From Fabrea salina (Eukaryota; Ciliophora; Heterotrichea; Heterotrichida; Fabreidae), in NCBI GenBank assembly GCA_022984795.1, contig JALIHJ010000046.1, positions 153,466 through 217,465 of the forward strand: a DNA stretch of 64,000 nucleotides. The letters run 5' to 3'. The position numbers and the translations under genes are program-made. How positions within the stretch are numbered: the stretch's first letter is position 1; every line of letters begins with the position of its first letter. Below are positions 35,704 through 44,288 of this stretch, one piece after another. A model generated the notes under the pieces. It worked only from the letters and a program-made list of their open reading frames with translations, made no database searches and was not told the DNA's origin.

Positions 35704-36840
35704 TCACTTCTGCTTGGAAAACGCCGAAAGGTCCCTTAACACCACTACATCATTCATAGCTTTTGTGGACTCCCAGCCCCCAAAAATCAGTAAATGGGTC
35801 TCTATCAAAGTGCAGGTATGTCCTTGCCGGGGTGGAGGAGGCACTCCTTTGTACTGAGGTTTCTGCCAAGTCATTGTTTCAGTGTTGAGAACTGTTAGGT
35901 ACTCACAGTTCTTTTCGGTGCCAGGCTTAAAGGGCGCGTAGCCCCCAAACACAACAACATCAACTGCCGAAATGTTCATTGAGTGCCCGTAAGAAGGAAC
36001 TGGAGGACTCCCTGATATTCTTAGTCGACTCCAAGTCATTGACTCTGTGTCTAGTACTTTAAGGTCGTTGAGGTAGCAGTCTTTGAGCATAGAACCCAAG
36101 CGCATTCCTCTTTGCTGTTTGCTGTCGAAGTAAAACCCTCCTTGAACAATTAGGTTAGTTCCTACTACTTCAGAAACATGCCCCATTCTCGGAGTTGGTG
36201 AGGGCCCTGAAGTTTCTGGGGAACTCCAAGCCATGCCTACAAGGTCCAACACACCTACGTCATTGAAGAAGTCTGTTCCGTTCCAGCCTCCAAACACAAA
36301 CATCCGAGACCCCACTAAGTTAGCAGTGTGGTTGAGACGACCTGAAGGAGCGTTTCCACCCTCTGGACCTTGGTACCAAGTCATAGTGTTGGGGTCCAAG
36401 GCATGGAGGTCTCTGAAGTGAACTCCTTTTTCTCCTCTGCCCCCAAAAATAACCATTCTTCCACCTGCCACGATTGCAGTGTGTCCGTACCTTTCTTGTG
36501 GAGGAGTTCCGTTGACTCTAGGCTTGTACCACCTGTTTTCATTCACATCTAAAACTGAGACATCGTTTAAGTACACAAACCCTTCTTTCTTGCCCCCAAA
36601 ATAGTGACCTCCAAATATCATAAGTGAGTTGCCAACAAGTGTGGCAGAGTGTCCTCCCCTGGGGCATGGCGGTACTCCTTCAATTTGAGGAAACGCCCAT
36701 TGCCAACGGCGTTCTTCGCCTGAATTAGACTTAGGTTCCTGGAACTGGGATCTTTGAGAGCCAGACTCCTCTTCACTGTCCCCCAAACCCCTTAAGACTT
36801 CTGGGTTCGAAAGTTGTGAGTACTTGCCTCCCTCTTCCAT
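35704..36840 (-). CDS. Kelch-repeat beta-propeller protein
   Basis: This 378-residue protein has six kelch blades, each with a GG and spaced Tyr/Trp: GHSATLVGNSLMIFGGHYF, GHTAIVAGGRMVIFGGRGE, NHTANLVGSRMFVFGGWNG, GHVSEVVGTNLIVQGG, GHSMNISAVDVVVFGGYAP and GHTCTLIETHLLIFGGW. There is no BTB or other fused domain. Such stand-alone propellers serve as scaffolds; the partner is unknown. A short acidic N-terminal region precedes the propeller. Confidence 0.9.
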   Translation of the reverse strand: MEEGGKYSQLSNPEVLRGLGDSEEESGSQRSQFQEPKSNSGEERRWQWAFPQIEGVPPCPRGGHSATLVGNSLMIFGGHYFGGKKEGFVYLNDVSVLDVNENRWYKPRVNGTPPQERYGHTAIVAGGRMVIFGGRGEKGVHFRDLHALDPNTMTWYQGPEGGNAPSGRLNHTANLVGSRMFVFGGWNGTDFFNDVGVLDLVGMAWSSPETSGPSPTPRMGHVSEVVGTNLIVQGGFYFDSKQQRGMRLGSMLKDCYLNDLKVLDTESMTWSRLRISGSPPVPSYGHSMNISAVDVVVFGGYAPFKPGTEKNCEYLTVLNTETMTWQKPQYKGVPPPPRQGHTCTLIETHLLIFGGWESTKAMNDVVVLRDLSAFSKQK

Positions 36841-36867
36841 TTCTTAATTATCTTTGAATGCTTATAG

Positions 36868-38016
36868 CTACAACTGAAATATAGAAAAGTAAAGTATTAC
36901 CATTGAAAGAACTCCAAGCAACACCCCAGTGTACCCCAAAGGTTTACTAGACTCTTCTTCTGCTGGTTTGTGTGTCTTTTTTTCCTCAGAACACTTTTCA
37001 ATGCAAAAGTCCAGGAGTTTGTCGTTGTACTTGGCTTCGTTAAAGGCTGAAGTAATTTTGAACCTTTTGAAAGCTTCCAAACTAAACTCAAAGTTAAAAA
37101 AGATCCCAGCTTGCATAAGTGCTTCTTGTATCAAGTAGTGCCCTGAGTTCAAGCTTTGGTAAAACTTCATTTTGTGGTACATCTCCAGAATTCCGTCCAT
37201 GTCCTCCTTCACTCTCTGCACTTGTGTGTAGTTGTGCACTGAGTAGTAGTACTTAAGTATTTCGTAGTACTTTTGCATCATTTTGATAGTTACGACATAC
37301 TCAAACTCCAACTCCTTTGAAACAGGTTCAGAGGGGTTCTCCTCCAGCCAATAAATTATCTCACTCACTAGCTTCTTTTCTCGGTCTCTTGTTTCTGTTA
37401 GTCTCTTTTTGGCATCTTCACTAACTAGCTGTTCTAAGGTCTCAGACTCAGTTCCTAAGTCAAACACCAATATTGCACTTGGGTCTTCTCCAGCTTCTTC
37501 AAGGGCTTTTCTGGCTTCTTCTAAGTTCTTTGTTTTTATTAAGGCTTTGCTCATGTTGCTCAGAATTTGCTTCAAGCATTCTGAGTAAGTTTGGGCTTCA
37601 TGGCTGCACCTGGGTTTGAAACTCTTTAGACTTATAATGTCGTCAGTTATAGTTTTGTGTGCTTCGAGAAACTCCAAGTACTTCAAGAGTCCATAGGCAT
37701 GTTCATAGCACTCCTGGGCTCTTTCGAATTCCTCAGAGTGGAAGTGGATGTTTCCTTGGCGCTTGAACTCATTGAAGTACACTAGTCTTTGTCGGAGTTC
37801 AAGAGTTCTGAGTTGTTTCGTGTGAGAAGCGTGGAACAGGGTGTTTTTTAGGTAAGTGGGGTAAGAATTGAAGATAATTCGTTTTTTGTGGAGTTCAGGC
37901 AACTCGCAGTAGTCAATTGACTCTTGGAAAGGAGAAATTGCCTTGATTGAGTAGCTGTAGTTCAGCTGGACCTCTTCTGGGTCTGAGGGGTTGGAAGAGT
38001 GGAATGGACAAGACAT
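36868..38016 (-). CDS. TPR-like protein with C-terminal membrane anchor
   Basis: This 382-residue protein has FNEFKRQGNIHFHSEEFER near residues 80-98, followed by AQECYEHAYGLLKYLEFLE. This is the FKBP/AIP-type TPR start, and EEARKALEEAGEDPSAI suits a further TPR helix pair. A hydrophobic end (TGVLLGVLSMVILYFSIF) would anchor it in ER or mitochondrial outer membrane, as in tail-anchored co-chaperones. No PPIase domain. A conserved ciliate co-chaperone-like protein is the best guess. Confidence 0.65.
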   Translation of the reverse strand: MSCPFHSSNPSDPEEVQLNYSYSIKAISPFQESIDYCELPELHKKRIIFNSYPTYLKNTLFHASHTKQLRTLELRQRLVYFNEFKRQGNIHFHSEEFERAQECYEHAYGLLKYLEFLEAHKTITDDIISLKSFKPRCSHEAQTYSECLKQILSNMSKALIKTKNLEEARKALEEAGEDPSAILVFDLGTESETLEQLVSEDAKKRLTETRDREKKLVSEIIYWLEENPSEPVSKELEFEYVVTIKMMQKYYEILKYYYSVHNYTQVQRVKEDMDGILEMYHKMKFYQSLNSGHYLIQEALMQAGIFFNFEFSLEAFKRFKITSAFNEAKYNDKLLDFCIEKCSEEKKTHKPAEEESSKPLGYTGVLLGVLSMVILYFSIFQL

Positions 38017-38023
38017 TTATTAA

Positions 38024-38374
38024 CTAAACTATTTTGGCTTTCTTGGGGGAAGGACACTGTTCGGAGAACTTTTTCCTTTTGAGTTCACTTTTGGATACTT
38101 GGTCCAGAAGCACTTTTGCTGGGGAGTTTCTGCAAGACTTAGTGCTTGGGGAGTTTTCTTGGGGGCCTTCAAGGATTTCCCAGACATTCTGACTTCTGAG
38201 GTAATTCTTGGGTTGCTGTGAGTTGTTTCTTTGTTTAGGAGGGTCTTTCTTAGGCTTAGTTACGCTTTGGGACCTGGTCCTTGGTATTTCGGAGTATCTT
38301 TTGGTTTTAGAAACTTTCTTCAAGTTCCTTTTGTTGATTTTTATGAAATCTTTTGAAAGGGGTTTCTCTAACAT
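38024..38374 (-). CDS. Hypothetical small basic protein
   Basis: This 116-residue Lys/Ser/Pro-rich protein has no recognised domain (EIPRTRSQSVTKPKKDPPK, SPAKVLLDQVSK). Probably disordered and nuclear. It lies 7 bp before the TPR gene and 14 bp after the TRM61 gene, on the same strand as both. Confidence 0.5.
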   Translation of the reverse strand: MLEKPLSKDFIKINKRNLKKVSKTKRYSEIPRTRSQSVTKPKKDPPKQRNNSQQPKNYLRSQNVWEILEGPQENSPSTKSCRNSPAKVLLDQVSKSELKRKKFSEQCPSPKKAKIV

Positions 38375-38388
38375 TTATCTTAAGTTTA

Positions 38389-39192
38389 CTAAGGTTTGTA
38401 GGCAAAAGTAAGGTACCCTGTGTGTACTCTTTCTTGCTCAGGCAGGTTCTTTATTGACAAACTTGGAGAAGACTGTGAAGTGTAAGGACGCAGCAAAGTT
38501 TCTATTGTGTTTGCATGCTGGACTCCGTGCTGAGTAAGTGCCTCTACGCTTTTTTGGGACTGCTCAATGCACGGGCAAAAGGTACAAATAGCTCCTCCTG
38601 ACTTAAGTACTTCTAGTGCTTTGGGAACTGCTAGCCAGGGACTGGGCAAGTCCAGAAATATTGAGTCAGCTCTTTCGAAAAGGGGGTGCGAAAACCCTTC
38701 TTGAATAACGTCTCTGCACTCAGAAACAACATCTAGTCCTAAGTCCTTGAACTCCTTAGCAGCTTCTTCAGCCCTGAACTCGTTGAACTCAAAGGTAAAA
38801 AGTTTCCCACTAGGCATCACAGCACGTGCCAAAGCCACAGACAATGACCCTGACCCTGTGCCTGCTTCCAAAACCACATCTCCAGGTTTAACATCTAAGT
38901 GGCCCAGAACTGCTGCAATGTCTGCTCGGTAAAGTATTTGGGTTCTGTGTTTGAGGCCCTTAGTCCAAATTTCAGGGGTAGGGTTTGCTGTGTACACAAA
39001 GCCTTTGTTCTTGTCGTCCATTACTTTCTGGCCTAAGTCTGTCAAGGTTTCGTGCTTGAAGATCCCAAATTTGTTTTGGAACTTTTGTCCAGGACTGAGT
39101 TTGAGGGCCTTAATGCTGTCAAACGACTCGTAAACCATCACGTACCCCTGCTCAGCTGCTTTCTTGGAACAAAACACACAGTTAGCTCTCAT
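38389..39192 (-). CDS. TRM61: tRNA (adenine58-N1)-methyltransferase catalytic subunit TRM61
   Basis: This 267-residue SAM-dependent methyltransferase makes m1A58 in tRNAs, usually with TRM6. Recognisable parts: HRTQILYRADIAAVLGHL, the SAM motif VVLEAGTGSGSLSVALAR (about 107-124), KLFTFEFNEFRAEEAAKEF and FLDLPSPW. The N-terminal OB-like region (GIFKHETLTDLGQKV, TANPTPEIW) matches TRMT61A. Length is a little shorter than human. Its ATG is 2 bp from the divergent RAD9 ATG. Confidence 0.92.
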   Translation of the reverse strand: MRANCVFCSKKAAEQGYVMVYESFDSIKALKLSPGQKFQNKFGIFKHETLTDLGQKVMDDKNKGFVYTANPTPEIWTKGLKHRTQILYRADIAAVLGHLDVKPGDVVLEAGTGSGSLSVALARAVMPSGKLFTFEFNEFRAEEAAKEFKDLGLDVVSECRDVIQEGFSHPLFERADSIFLDLPSPWLAVPKALEVLKSGGAICTFCPCIEQSQKSVEALTQHGVQHANTIETLLRPYTSQSSPSLSIKNLPEQERVHTGYLTFAYKP

Positions 39193-39194
39193 AA

Positions 39195-40073
39195 ATGTGG
39201 AGTGAGTCTATAACATGGAAAGTGGCGGGGTCAGAAAGTGTCAAAACCTTTTTGCGAGGAATGAAGTACTTGTCTACACTTGACGAAAGCATCACTTTCA
39301 TCGTCAGGGAGCAAAAACTAGAAGTCATGGCCATGAACCAAGGCCCCAATGCTGTGATGATTTGTTCCTTTAAGTCTGACTTTTTCACTGAGTACTCTGG
39401 AACCAAACTTAAGATATTTGCTATTTACACTAGAAACCTTAAGTTGATGACTGAAGCCCACAAAAACAGCATACTTAGCTTGAAGTTCTTAATCAGAGGA
39501 GAGAACTACTTAGACTGTGTGATTGACTACAACTCAGGAGTAGAGGGGAGCCACGGCGTTCCTATGAAGGGCGAAGTTGGAGAACTTGCTAAGGGAGGAG
39601 GTCCAGGCGTAGGCATAGAAAGTGACGCTTGGGTCAGTGCACCTGCTGCTATTTGGACAGACAGACTCCTTAGGTTGTTTCCAGCACCCCACGAGTTTTT
39701 GGCATTTAGGTTTGCTGGGGATGGTTTGGAAGTGCGCAACTTCGACATTGAAAGAACTTCTCCAGGCTCGAGGAGCTACCCAATCATGATTCCTTCCCAC
39801 TACTTCGACTACAACTTAAAGCACGAAATGGAGGCTACTTGTGTTTCATTGCCCCGCATGAAGAGTTTCCTCGAAATGGGTAAAAAGTGCGGACTTCTAG
39901 TGCAACTCAAGCCAGACTTAGCAGAAGACCACAGCCAACTTACCTGGCAAGCCTTCAACGAAGAACGTTCGGTGTTTTTCACACTTATAATGACAGCAGA
40001 GTTGGCAAACTTAAGTCCCCAGGTTGGGCAGGAAGCGTCTATCCACCCCAAGAACTTCATGGAGATGGTGTGA
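39195..40073 (+). CDS. RAD9: RAD9, checkpoint clamp (9-1-1) subunit
   Basis: This 292-residue PCNA-like protein opens with SVKTFLRGMKYLSTLDESI and has MNQGPNAVMICSFKSDFF (the RAD9 [20 protein letters not shown] strand pair), and SLPRMKSFLEMGKKCGLLVQ near residue 217, matching the second PCNA-like domain. It lacks the long phosphorylated C-terminal tail of animal RAD9, ending soon after the core. The 9-1-1 clamp loads at DNA damage and activates ATR-type kinases. A downstream Met at 39261 would delete the first strand, so the ATG at 39195 is preferred. Confidence 0.75.
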   Translation: MWSESITWKVAGSESVKTFLRGMKYLSTLDESITFIVREQKLEVMAMNQGPNAVMICSFKSDFFTEYSGTKLKIFAIYTRNLKLMTEAHKNSILSLKFLIRGENYLDCVIDYNSGVEGSHGVPMKGEVGELAKGGGPGVGIESDAWVSAPAAIWTDRLLRLFPAPHEFLAFRFAGDGLEVRNFDIERTSPGSRSYPIMIPSHYFDYNLKHEMEATCVSLPRMKSFLEMGKKCGLLVQLKPDLAEDHSQLTWQAFNEERSVFFTLIMTAELANLSPQVGQEASIHPKNFMEMV

Positions 40074-40088
40074 ATTAGTATTAAGAAA

Positions 40089-40727
40089 ATGGAGGGAATA
40101 ACAGAAGACTTGCTGAGGGAACTCGTTAAGTTAAGGGTCATGCAGGGAGAGACCCTAAGCATCAAGAAGAGCAACAAAGAGTACAAACTCCAAATACAAA
40201 TTCTCGAAAAAGAAATAGAAGCAGCCCAGCAAGAACTTAACTCAAGAAGCTTCCCAGCAAAAACTTCAGAAGAACCAGAAGACCTCGACTCAGAAATACA
40301 AACCATTAAAGACCAAATACAAACTGTAAGGAACCAAAAGAACCAAATCAAACAAAAGTACTCCGACTTTTCAAAAGAAAGTCCAGAGGAAGAAAACGAC
40401 CCCAAAGAACAAGCCCAAGAACTCCAAATCATGGAACTCACTAACGAAATCAACTTCATGAAAGAAGAAGTCATTCCAGTTCTCGAGCAAACCATCAACT
40501 TGTACCAGCAAAACAAGTCTGAAATGCAAGAAGAGTACCAAAGTCTCCAAAAAGAAATCCAAACTCTACAAGTCGGAACCCCAGCACCTCACAAAGAAGC
40601 AACTTCCCTCAAAAAGTCCACCCCCAAAAAAACTTCCCCACGTGAAAAAAACCCTTCAGCCCAGTCACCACGTTCTAGTAATTATAAACCCAGCTTCTTA
40701 AGACTTAAAAAGCCACTAAAGAAATAG
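40089..40727 (+). CDS. Hypothetical coiled-coil protein
   Basis: This is a 212-residue, acidic coiled coil (about 15-165: YKLQIQILEKEIEAAQQEL, QIKQKYSDFSKESPEE) with a basic Ser/Pro-rich tail (KKSTPKKTSPREKNPS). No family is assigned. It starts 15 bp after the RAD9 stop and ends 9 bp before the DHHC gene, all on the plus strand. Role unknown; a structural or scaffold function is plausible. Confidence 0.65.
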   Translation: MEGITEDLLRELVKLRVMQGETLSIKKSNKEYKLQIQILEKEIEAAQQELNSRSFPAKTSEEPEDLDSEIQTIKDQIQTVRNQKNQIKQKYSDFSKESPEEENDPKEQAQELQIMELTNEINFMKEEVIPVLEQTINLYQQNKSEMQEEYQSLQKEIQTLQVGTPAPHKEATSLKKSTPKKTSPREKNPSAQSPRSSNYKPSFLRLKKPLKK

Positions 40728-40736
40728 TGTAACATA

Positions 40737-42290
40737 ATGGCAGATTGGTACTCCCAAGTTAAGAGTGAAAAACTCCCAGAAGTTCGCAGCAACGAAACCA
40801 CTTCTAAAACCCAATCAAGAGAAAACCTCATAAGGCACGTTTTGGACCATGCACACGGAGGAAACCTCGCTCCTTGGGTAGAAGCTGTAGTCCAGGGGAA
40901 ACTCGATCCTGACTTCACTTCTTCTAACGGAAACTGCGTCCTTCACGAAGCAGTCTGGCGTCTTGACTACCAAACTGTAGAAAAACTCGTAAAAGAAGCT
41001 GCTCTTCCTGTAGATCTACGCAACGCAACCAGTCAGACTCCTTTGGCCCTAGCAGTAGCACGTGGGAGTTACTCGCTGATCAAGTTCTTTCTGGATAAAG
41101 GCGCTGACATCGAAGCTGCAGACCACCTGGGGTTTACACCTTTGCTAAGCTCAGTGCTAACTTCCCAGTTGGGGGCTTTTTACGTGCTGCTCCACAGAGG
41201 AGCAAACATCGACGTCAAAGACAACAACGGGTGCAGTCTAGTGCACTGGGCTGCTTACAAAAATAACGTGCCCTTTCTCAGAGTGCTGAAGTCCTTAAAC
41301 TTATCTTTGGAAGCAGCCGATAAGCTGGGAATGACTCCTCTGCACAGAGCAGCTATGTCAAATGCTGTGCATTCCATTGAGTACTTGCTTTTTGAAGAAG
41401 TTCCTTTGAATGCTAAAGACACCAAAAACAGAACTCCTGTGCAAGTAGCAGTGGAGTACTCGGCTGAAGCAAGTCAGAAAGTTCTAAACATGAAGAAGCC
41501 CCAAGAAAGTTTGCTTTATAGGCTATTTTCTTTGGTGTTTCTAGGCTACTGGGGATTGGTTTTTTTAGTGTACTTGTACAATGTGCTGCCTCACACTTCG
41601 CATTACTTGTTGAGTTCCCTAGTGTTCAATACTTTAGTAGTTACTATGCCTATAGTGTATTTTGTTGCAAAGCTCTCCAAACCAGGTTGTATTCCCAGAG
41701 AAACCAACAACACCATCCAAAAGTTTGGGGACCTTTTTGAACTAGAAAAGTTTGAGGAAATTCCTAAACCTGAGAAAATCTGCAGTTCTTGTCACATTGA
41801 AAGACCCCAGCGTTCCAAGCATTGCAGACTTTGTGACACCTGTGTTCCTGTCCAAGACCACCACTGCCTTTTTCTGGGAAAGTGCATAAGTGAACAAAAC
41901 CACAGAAAGTTCCTTTTGGGACTCATTTGGCAAGTTGCAGGCACTTGGCTTTTCTTGTACCTTGAGTGGGGCAACTTGGACTCCCAGCTTCAGGAGTCTT
42001 ACCTTTCATCCTACGTAGTAAAGGCTTTGGTGCTTCTTTTCAACCAAGGAGTTCTTAACCTTTGTGTAGTTGTAGTTTCGGTTGCTGTTTTGTGGTATTC
42101 TTGGTGGTACCTTTTCCTGGAACTTTATGCAATTTCTAACGCCTTGACTGTCAACGAAGTGCTCAACAGACATAAGTACAAGTACCTCTTCACTCCTTTC
42201 CAGTCCATTGACGGGACTTTAAAACTCAAATTCAAAAACCCGTTTACCAAAGGCTTTTTGCACAACTGGATGGACTTTTTAACTACTTAA
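40737..42290 (+). CDS. Ankyrin-repeat DHHC palmitoyltransferase
   Basis: This 517-residue protein has five or six ankyrin repeats (about 55-250: NGNCVLHEAVWRLDYQTVEK, LGFTPLLSSVLTSQ, NGCSLVHWAAYKNN, LGMTPLHRAAM), four membrane helices and a DHHC Cys-rich domain (about 340-390: CSSCHIERPQRSKHC, then VQDHHCLFLGKC). DHHC is the catalytic motif of S-acyltransferases, giving Golgi or cortical protein palmitoylation. The layout is that of ZDHHC17/13 (HIP14) and yeast Akr1. The usual DHHCPWxxNC reads DHHCLFLGKC here, a mild departure. Confidence 0.92.
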   Translation: MADWYSQVKSEKLPEVRSNETTSKTQSRENLIRHVLDHAHGGNLAPWVEAVVQGKLDPDFTSSNGNCVLHEAVWRLDYQTVEKLVKEAALPVDLRNATSQTPLALAVARGSYSLIKFFLDKGADIEAADHLGFTPLLSSVLTSQLGAFYVLLHRGANIDVKDNNGCSLVHWAAYKNNVPFLRVLKSLNLSLEAADKLGMTPLHRAAMSNAVHSIEYLLFEEVPLNAKDTKNRTPVQVAVEYSAEASQKVLNMKKPQESLLYRLFSLVFLGYWGLVFLVYLYNVLPHTSHYLLSSLVFNTLVVTMPIVYFVAKLSKPGCIPRETNNTIQKFGDLFELEKFEEIPKPEKICSSCHIERPQRSKHCRLCDTCVPVQDHHCLFLGKCISEQNHRKFLLGLIWQVAGTWLFLYLEWGNLDSQLQESYLSSYVVKALVLLFNQGVLNLCVVVVSVAVLWYSWWYLFLELYAISNALTVNEVLNRHKYKYLFTPFQSIDGTLKLKFKNPFTKGFLHNWMDFLTT

Positions 42291-42304
42291 GTTATGTAAA
42301 GAAC

Positions 42305-43129
42305 TTATAGTTTAGCTGCTCTCTTCAGTTTTTTGTCAATTAAGTCTGGGAAAAAGGGCCTCACGTAAGCTGCAAAGTAAACTTTAAAGGGAAAGTAGAT
42401 TTTGCGGGCTCTTCTGTCAGCAGCAGCTAGGATGTCTTTCACACACTTGTCCACATCGATGGTGTGTTCATTGTCGTGTTGAGTTTTCACCCTCACTAAG
42501 GAGTTCTCCCTGAACTTAGTTTTTACAGACGGAGGACACACTATAGTAATGGCTACATTGTCTTGGTCAAGTTCAGTCCTCAGCGCTTCGAAAAACCCAG
42601 TCACTGCAAACTTCGAAGCACAGTAAGCTGTTCTGAAAGGAAGACCAATCTCTCCCGAAATACTTGATACCACCAAAATCTGGCCCTTGGACTCCTTCAA
42701 GTAGTTCAGGGCATAAAAAGTGCAGTACAAGTACCCAAAGAAGTTTGTTTTCATCAACCTTTGGTAACTTTCGAGCGAAGTAACTTCTTTAAATAGTTGA
42801 TGAGCTCCCACTCCTGCACACAACACCAAGATGTCAATTCCCCCAAAAAGCTCAACAGCTTTTTCCACCAATGCTTTGCACTGGTCCTCGGAGTCTACGT
42901 CAGTCACTTGGGTGTGCACTTCTTCAGCTCCTAAGCTTTCGCACATTCTTTTGGTTTCTTCCAGGGGACCTTTTTGTCTTGCTGAAAGCAGTAGTCTGTA
43001 CCCCCGCATTGAGTACTGGATAGCTATTTCCCTGCCTATTCCTGAACTTCCACCTGTAATTACTGCACGGCTCCTTGGTTTTGCCTTTTTGGCTGAAACT
43101 AGTTTTAGAATAGTAAGGTTGTTCCCCAT
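42305..43129 (-). CDS. Short-chain dehydrogenase/reductase
   Basis: This 274-residue Rossmann enzyme has the cofactor motif TGGSSGIGREIA (about 25-36), LCAGVG (NNAG equivalent), the catalytic Ser in VSSISGEIG and YxxxK as YCASKFA. The C-terminal VCPPSVKTKF and a possible membrane-associated end (YFPFKVYFAAYVRPFFPDL) resemble DHRS7B/11-beta-HSD-like or 3-ketosphinganine reductases. Substrate uncertain; an ER lipid or sterol is the best guess. Confidence 0.88.
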   Translation of the reverse strand: MGNNLTILKLVSAKKAKPRSRAVITGGSSGIGREIAIQYSMRGYRLLLSARQKGPLEETKRMCESLGAEEVHTQVTDVDSEDQCKALVEKAVELFGGIDILVLCAGVGAHQLFKEVTSLESYQRLMKTNFFGYLYCTFYALNYLKESKGQILVVSSISGEIGLPFRTAYCASKFAVTGFFEALRTELDQDNVAITIVCPPSVKTKFRENSLVRVKTQHDNEHTIDVDKCVKDILAAADRRARKIYFPFKVYFAAYVRPFFPDLIDKKLKRAAKL

Positions 43130-43167
43130 TTTATGTTAAATCCTTAGTACCTGGTAACCAGTAAATC

Positions 43168-44280
43168 TCAGTCATGCTTTGCGTCCTGAATAAGTACTTT
43201 AATTTCGCTTAAGTGCTGGTTGACTGCGTTGATGTCTTCCTTGATTAAACTCTTAAACTCCACTAGAGCAGAGTTGTGTCTTTGGTCCATTTCAGAAAGG
43301 CTCTGCTCCAGCTGTTCCACTCTAGTGTCTAAAATTTCCATTTCTTCTTTTTTGTAGGAATTGAACCTCATCAAGTCGTCTATTTGGGTTTGGATAGGCG
43401 ACTCTTCTACGTTAGTTCCAAAACTCGACTTAGCTAGGATCTCGCTGTCTAAGTAGTCCTTTGACTCTTCTAAAGTGCTTAATTTGTGCAGGTACTTTTC
43501 ATATTTAGACTTTACACCATAAAGACACTCCTCAGTGCTTTCGCACCCAAAGTATCTTTTGAAGTAGTTCCAAAGTCCCTTGCTTTTTTGGAGTAGCTGG
43601 TTCCTTGTTTCTTCTACTTCACTTAAAGAACGAATCAAAATTTCGTTGCAGTTGCTTAAGTAACTTATTTTTTTGTCTTTTTGAGTTGGTCCTTCTGAAC
43701 TCAGGGTCTTTTTGGTGTTTTCTAAGTCCTCCATCTTAATCTGGACAATCTCTATTTCGTTTTTCGAAACTATGCCTATTTCGTTCATTTCTTCGTAAAA
43801 CCTTTCCTTGACTTCTGAAGCATCAGTGTCGCTCATAAAGCACTCGTAGGCGTCCAGACAGTACTCAACTATGGGACTGCTTCTAGTTTGGTCAATGTTC
43901 TGTGAAACTCTAGCTAGTTCCACAGCAAAGTCCATGATTGCAATTAAGTGTCCCCAAAAGTTATGAGCTCCACTTAGGATTTGGGAATTAACCAAGTAAG
44001 GGTACTTCAAAAACCTCAAGAGCTCCTTAAGTTCAGTCTCGTTTTTGCACGAAAAGGAAAGGTCCACTTGCTTAAACACAAAGTCAATTACGTTCCAAAA
44101 CAACTTAGGGTCTGGAGTGAGTAGTTCCTGCAAAGAAAGAGGGTGTGGGTAAATACTAGCAACTAAAAACCGAATGATATTTTTCGAACACTGAGTTTGG
44201 AAGTCCTTGTCTTTGAGGGGACGGTTGTCTTTGAGACGAGGAAGCAAGTCTTGTCTGGGCTTGGAGAGTCTTCTTTCCAT
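43168..44280 (-). CDS. NDC80: NDC80/HEC1-like kinetochore protein, short form
   Basis: This is a 370-residue protein from ATG 44280. The N-terminal half is the Ndc80 calponin-homology region: NRPLKDKDFQTQCSKNIIRF, PHPLSLQELLTPDPKLFWNV, FLKYPYLVNSQILSG and HNFWGHLIAIMDFAVEL. The rest is coiled coil (about 180-370). Ndc80 binds microtubules at kinetochores. The protein is much shorter than the usual 600-plus residues; the coiled coil is cut back and the region ends at 43168 with a clear stop. It diverges from the next coiled-coil gene with 8 bp between starts. Confidence 0.8.
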   Translation of the reverse strand: MERRLSKPRQDLLPRLKDNRPLKDKDFQTQCSKNIIRFLVASIYPHPLSLQELLTPDPKLFWNVIDFVFKQVDLSFSCKNETELKELLRFLKYPYLVNSQILSGAHNFWGHLIAIMDFAVELARVSQNIDQTRSSPIVEYCLDAYECFMSDTDASEVKERFYEEMNEIGIVSKNEIEIVQIKMEDLENTKKTLSSEGPTQKDKKISYLSNCNEILIRSLSEVEETRNQLLQKSKGLWNYFKRYFGCESTEECLYGVKSKYEKYLHKLSTLEESKDYLDSEILAKSSFGTNVEESPIQTQIDDLMRFNSYKKEEMEILDTRVEQLEQSLSEMDQRHNSALVEFKSLIKEDINAVNQHLSEIKVLIQDAKHD

Positions 44281-44288
44281 TATACAAT

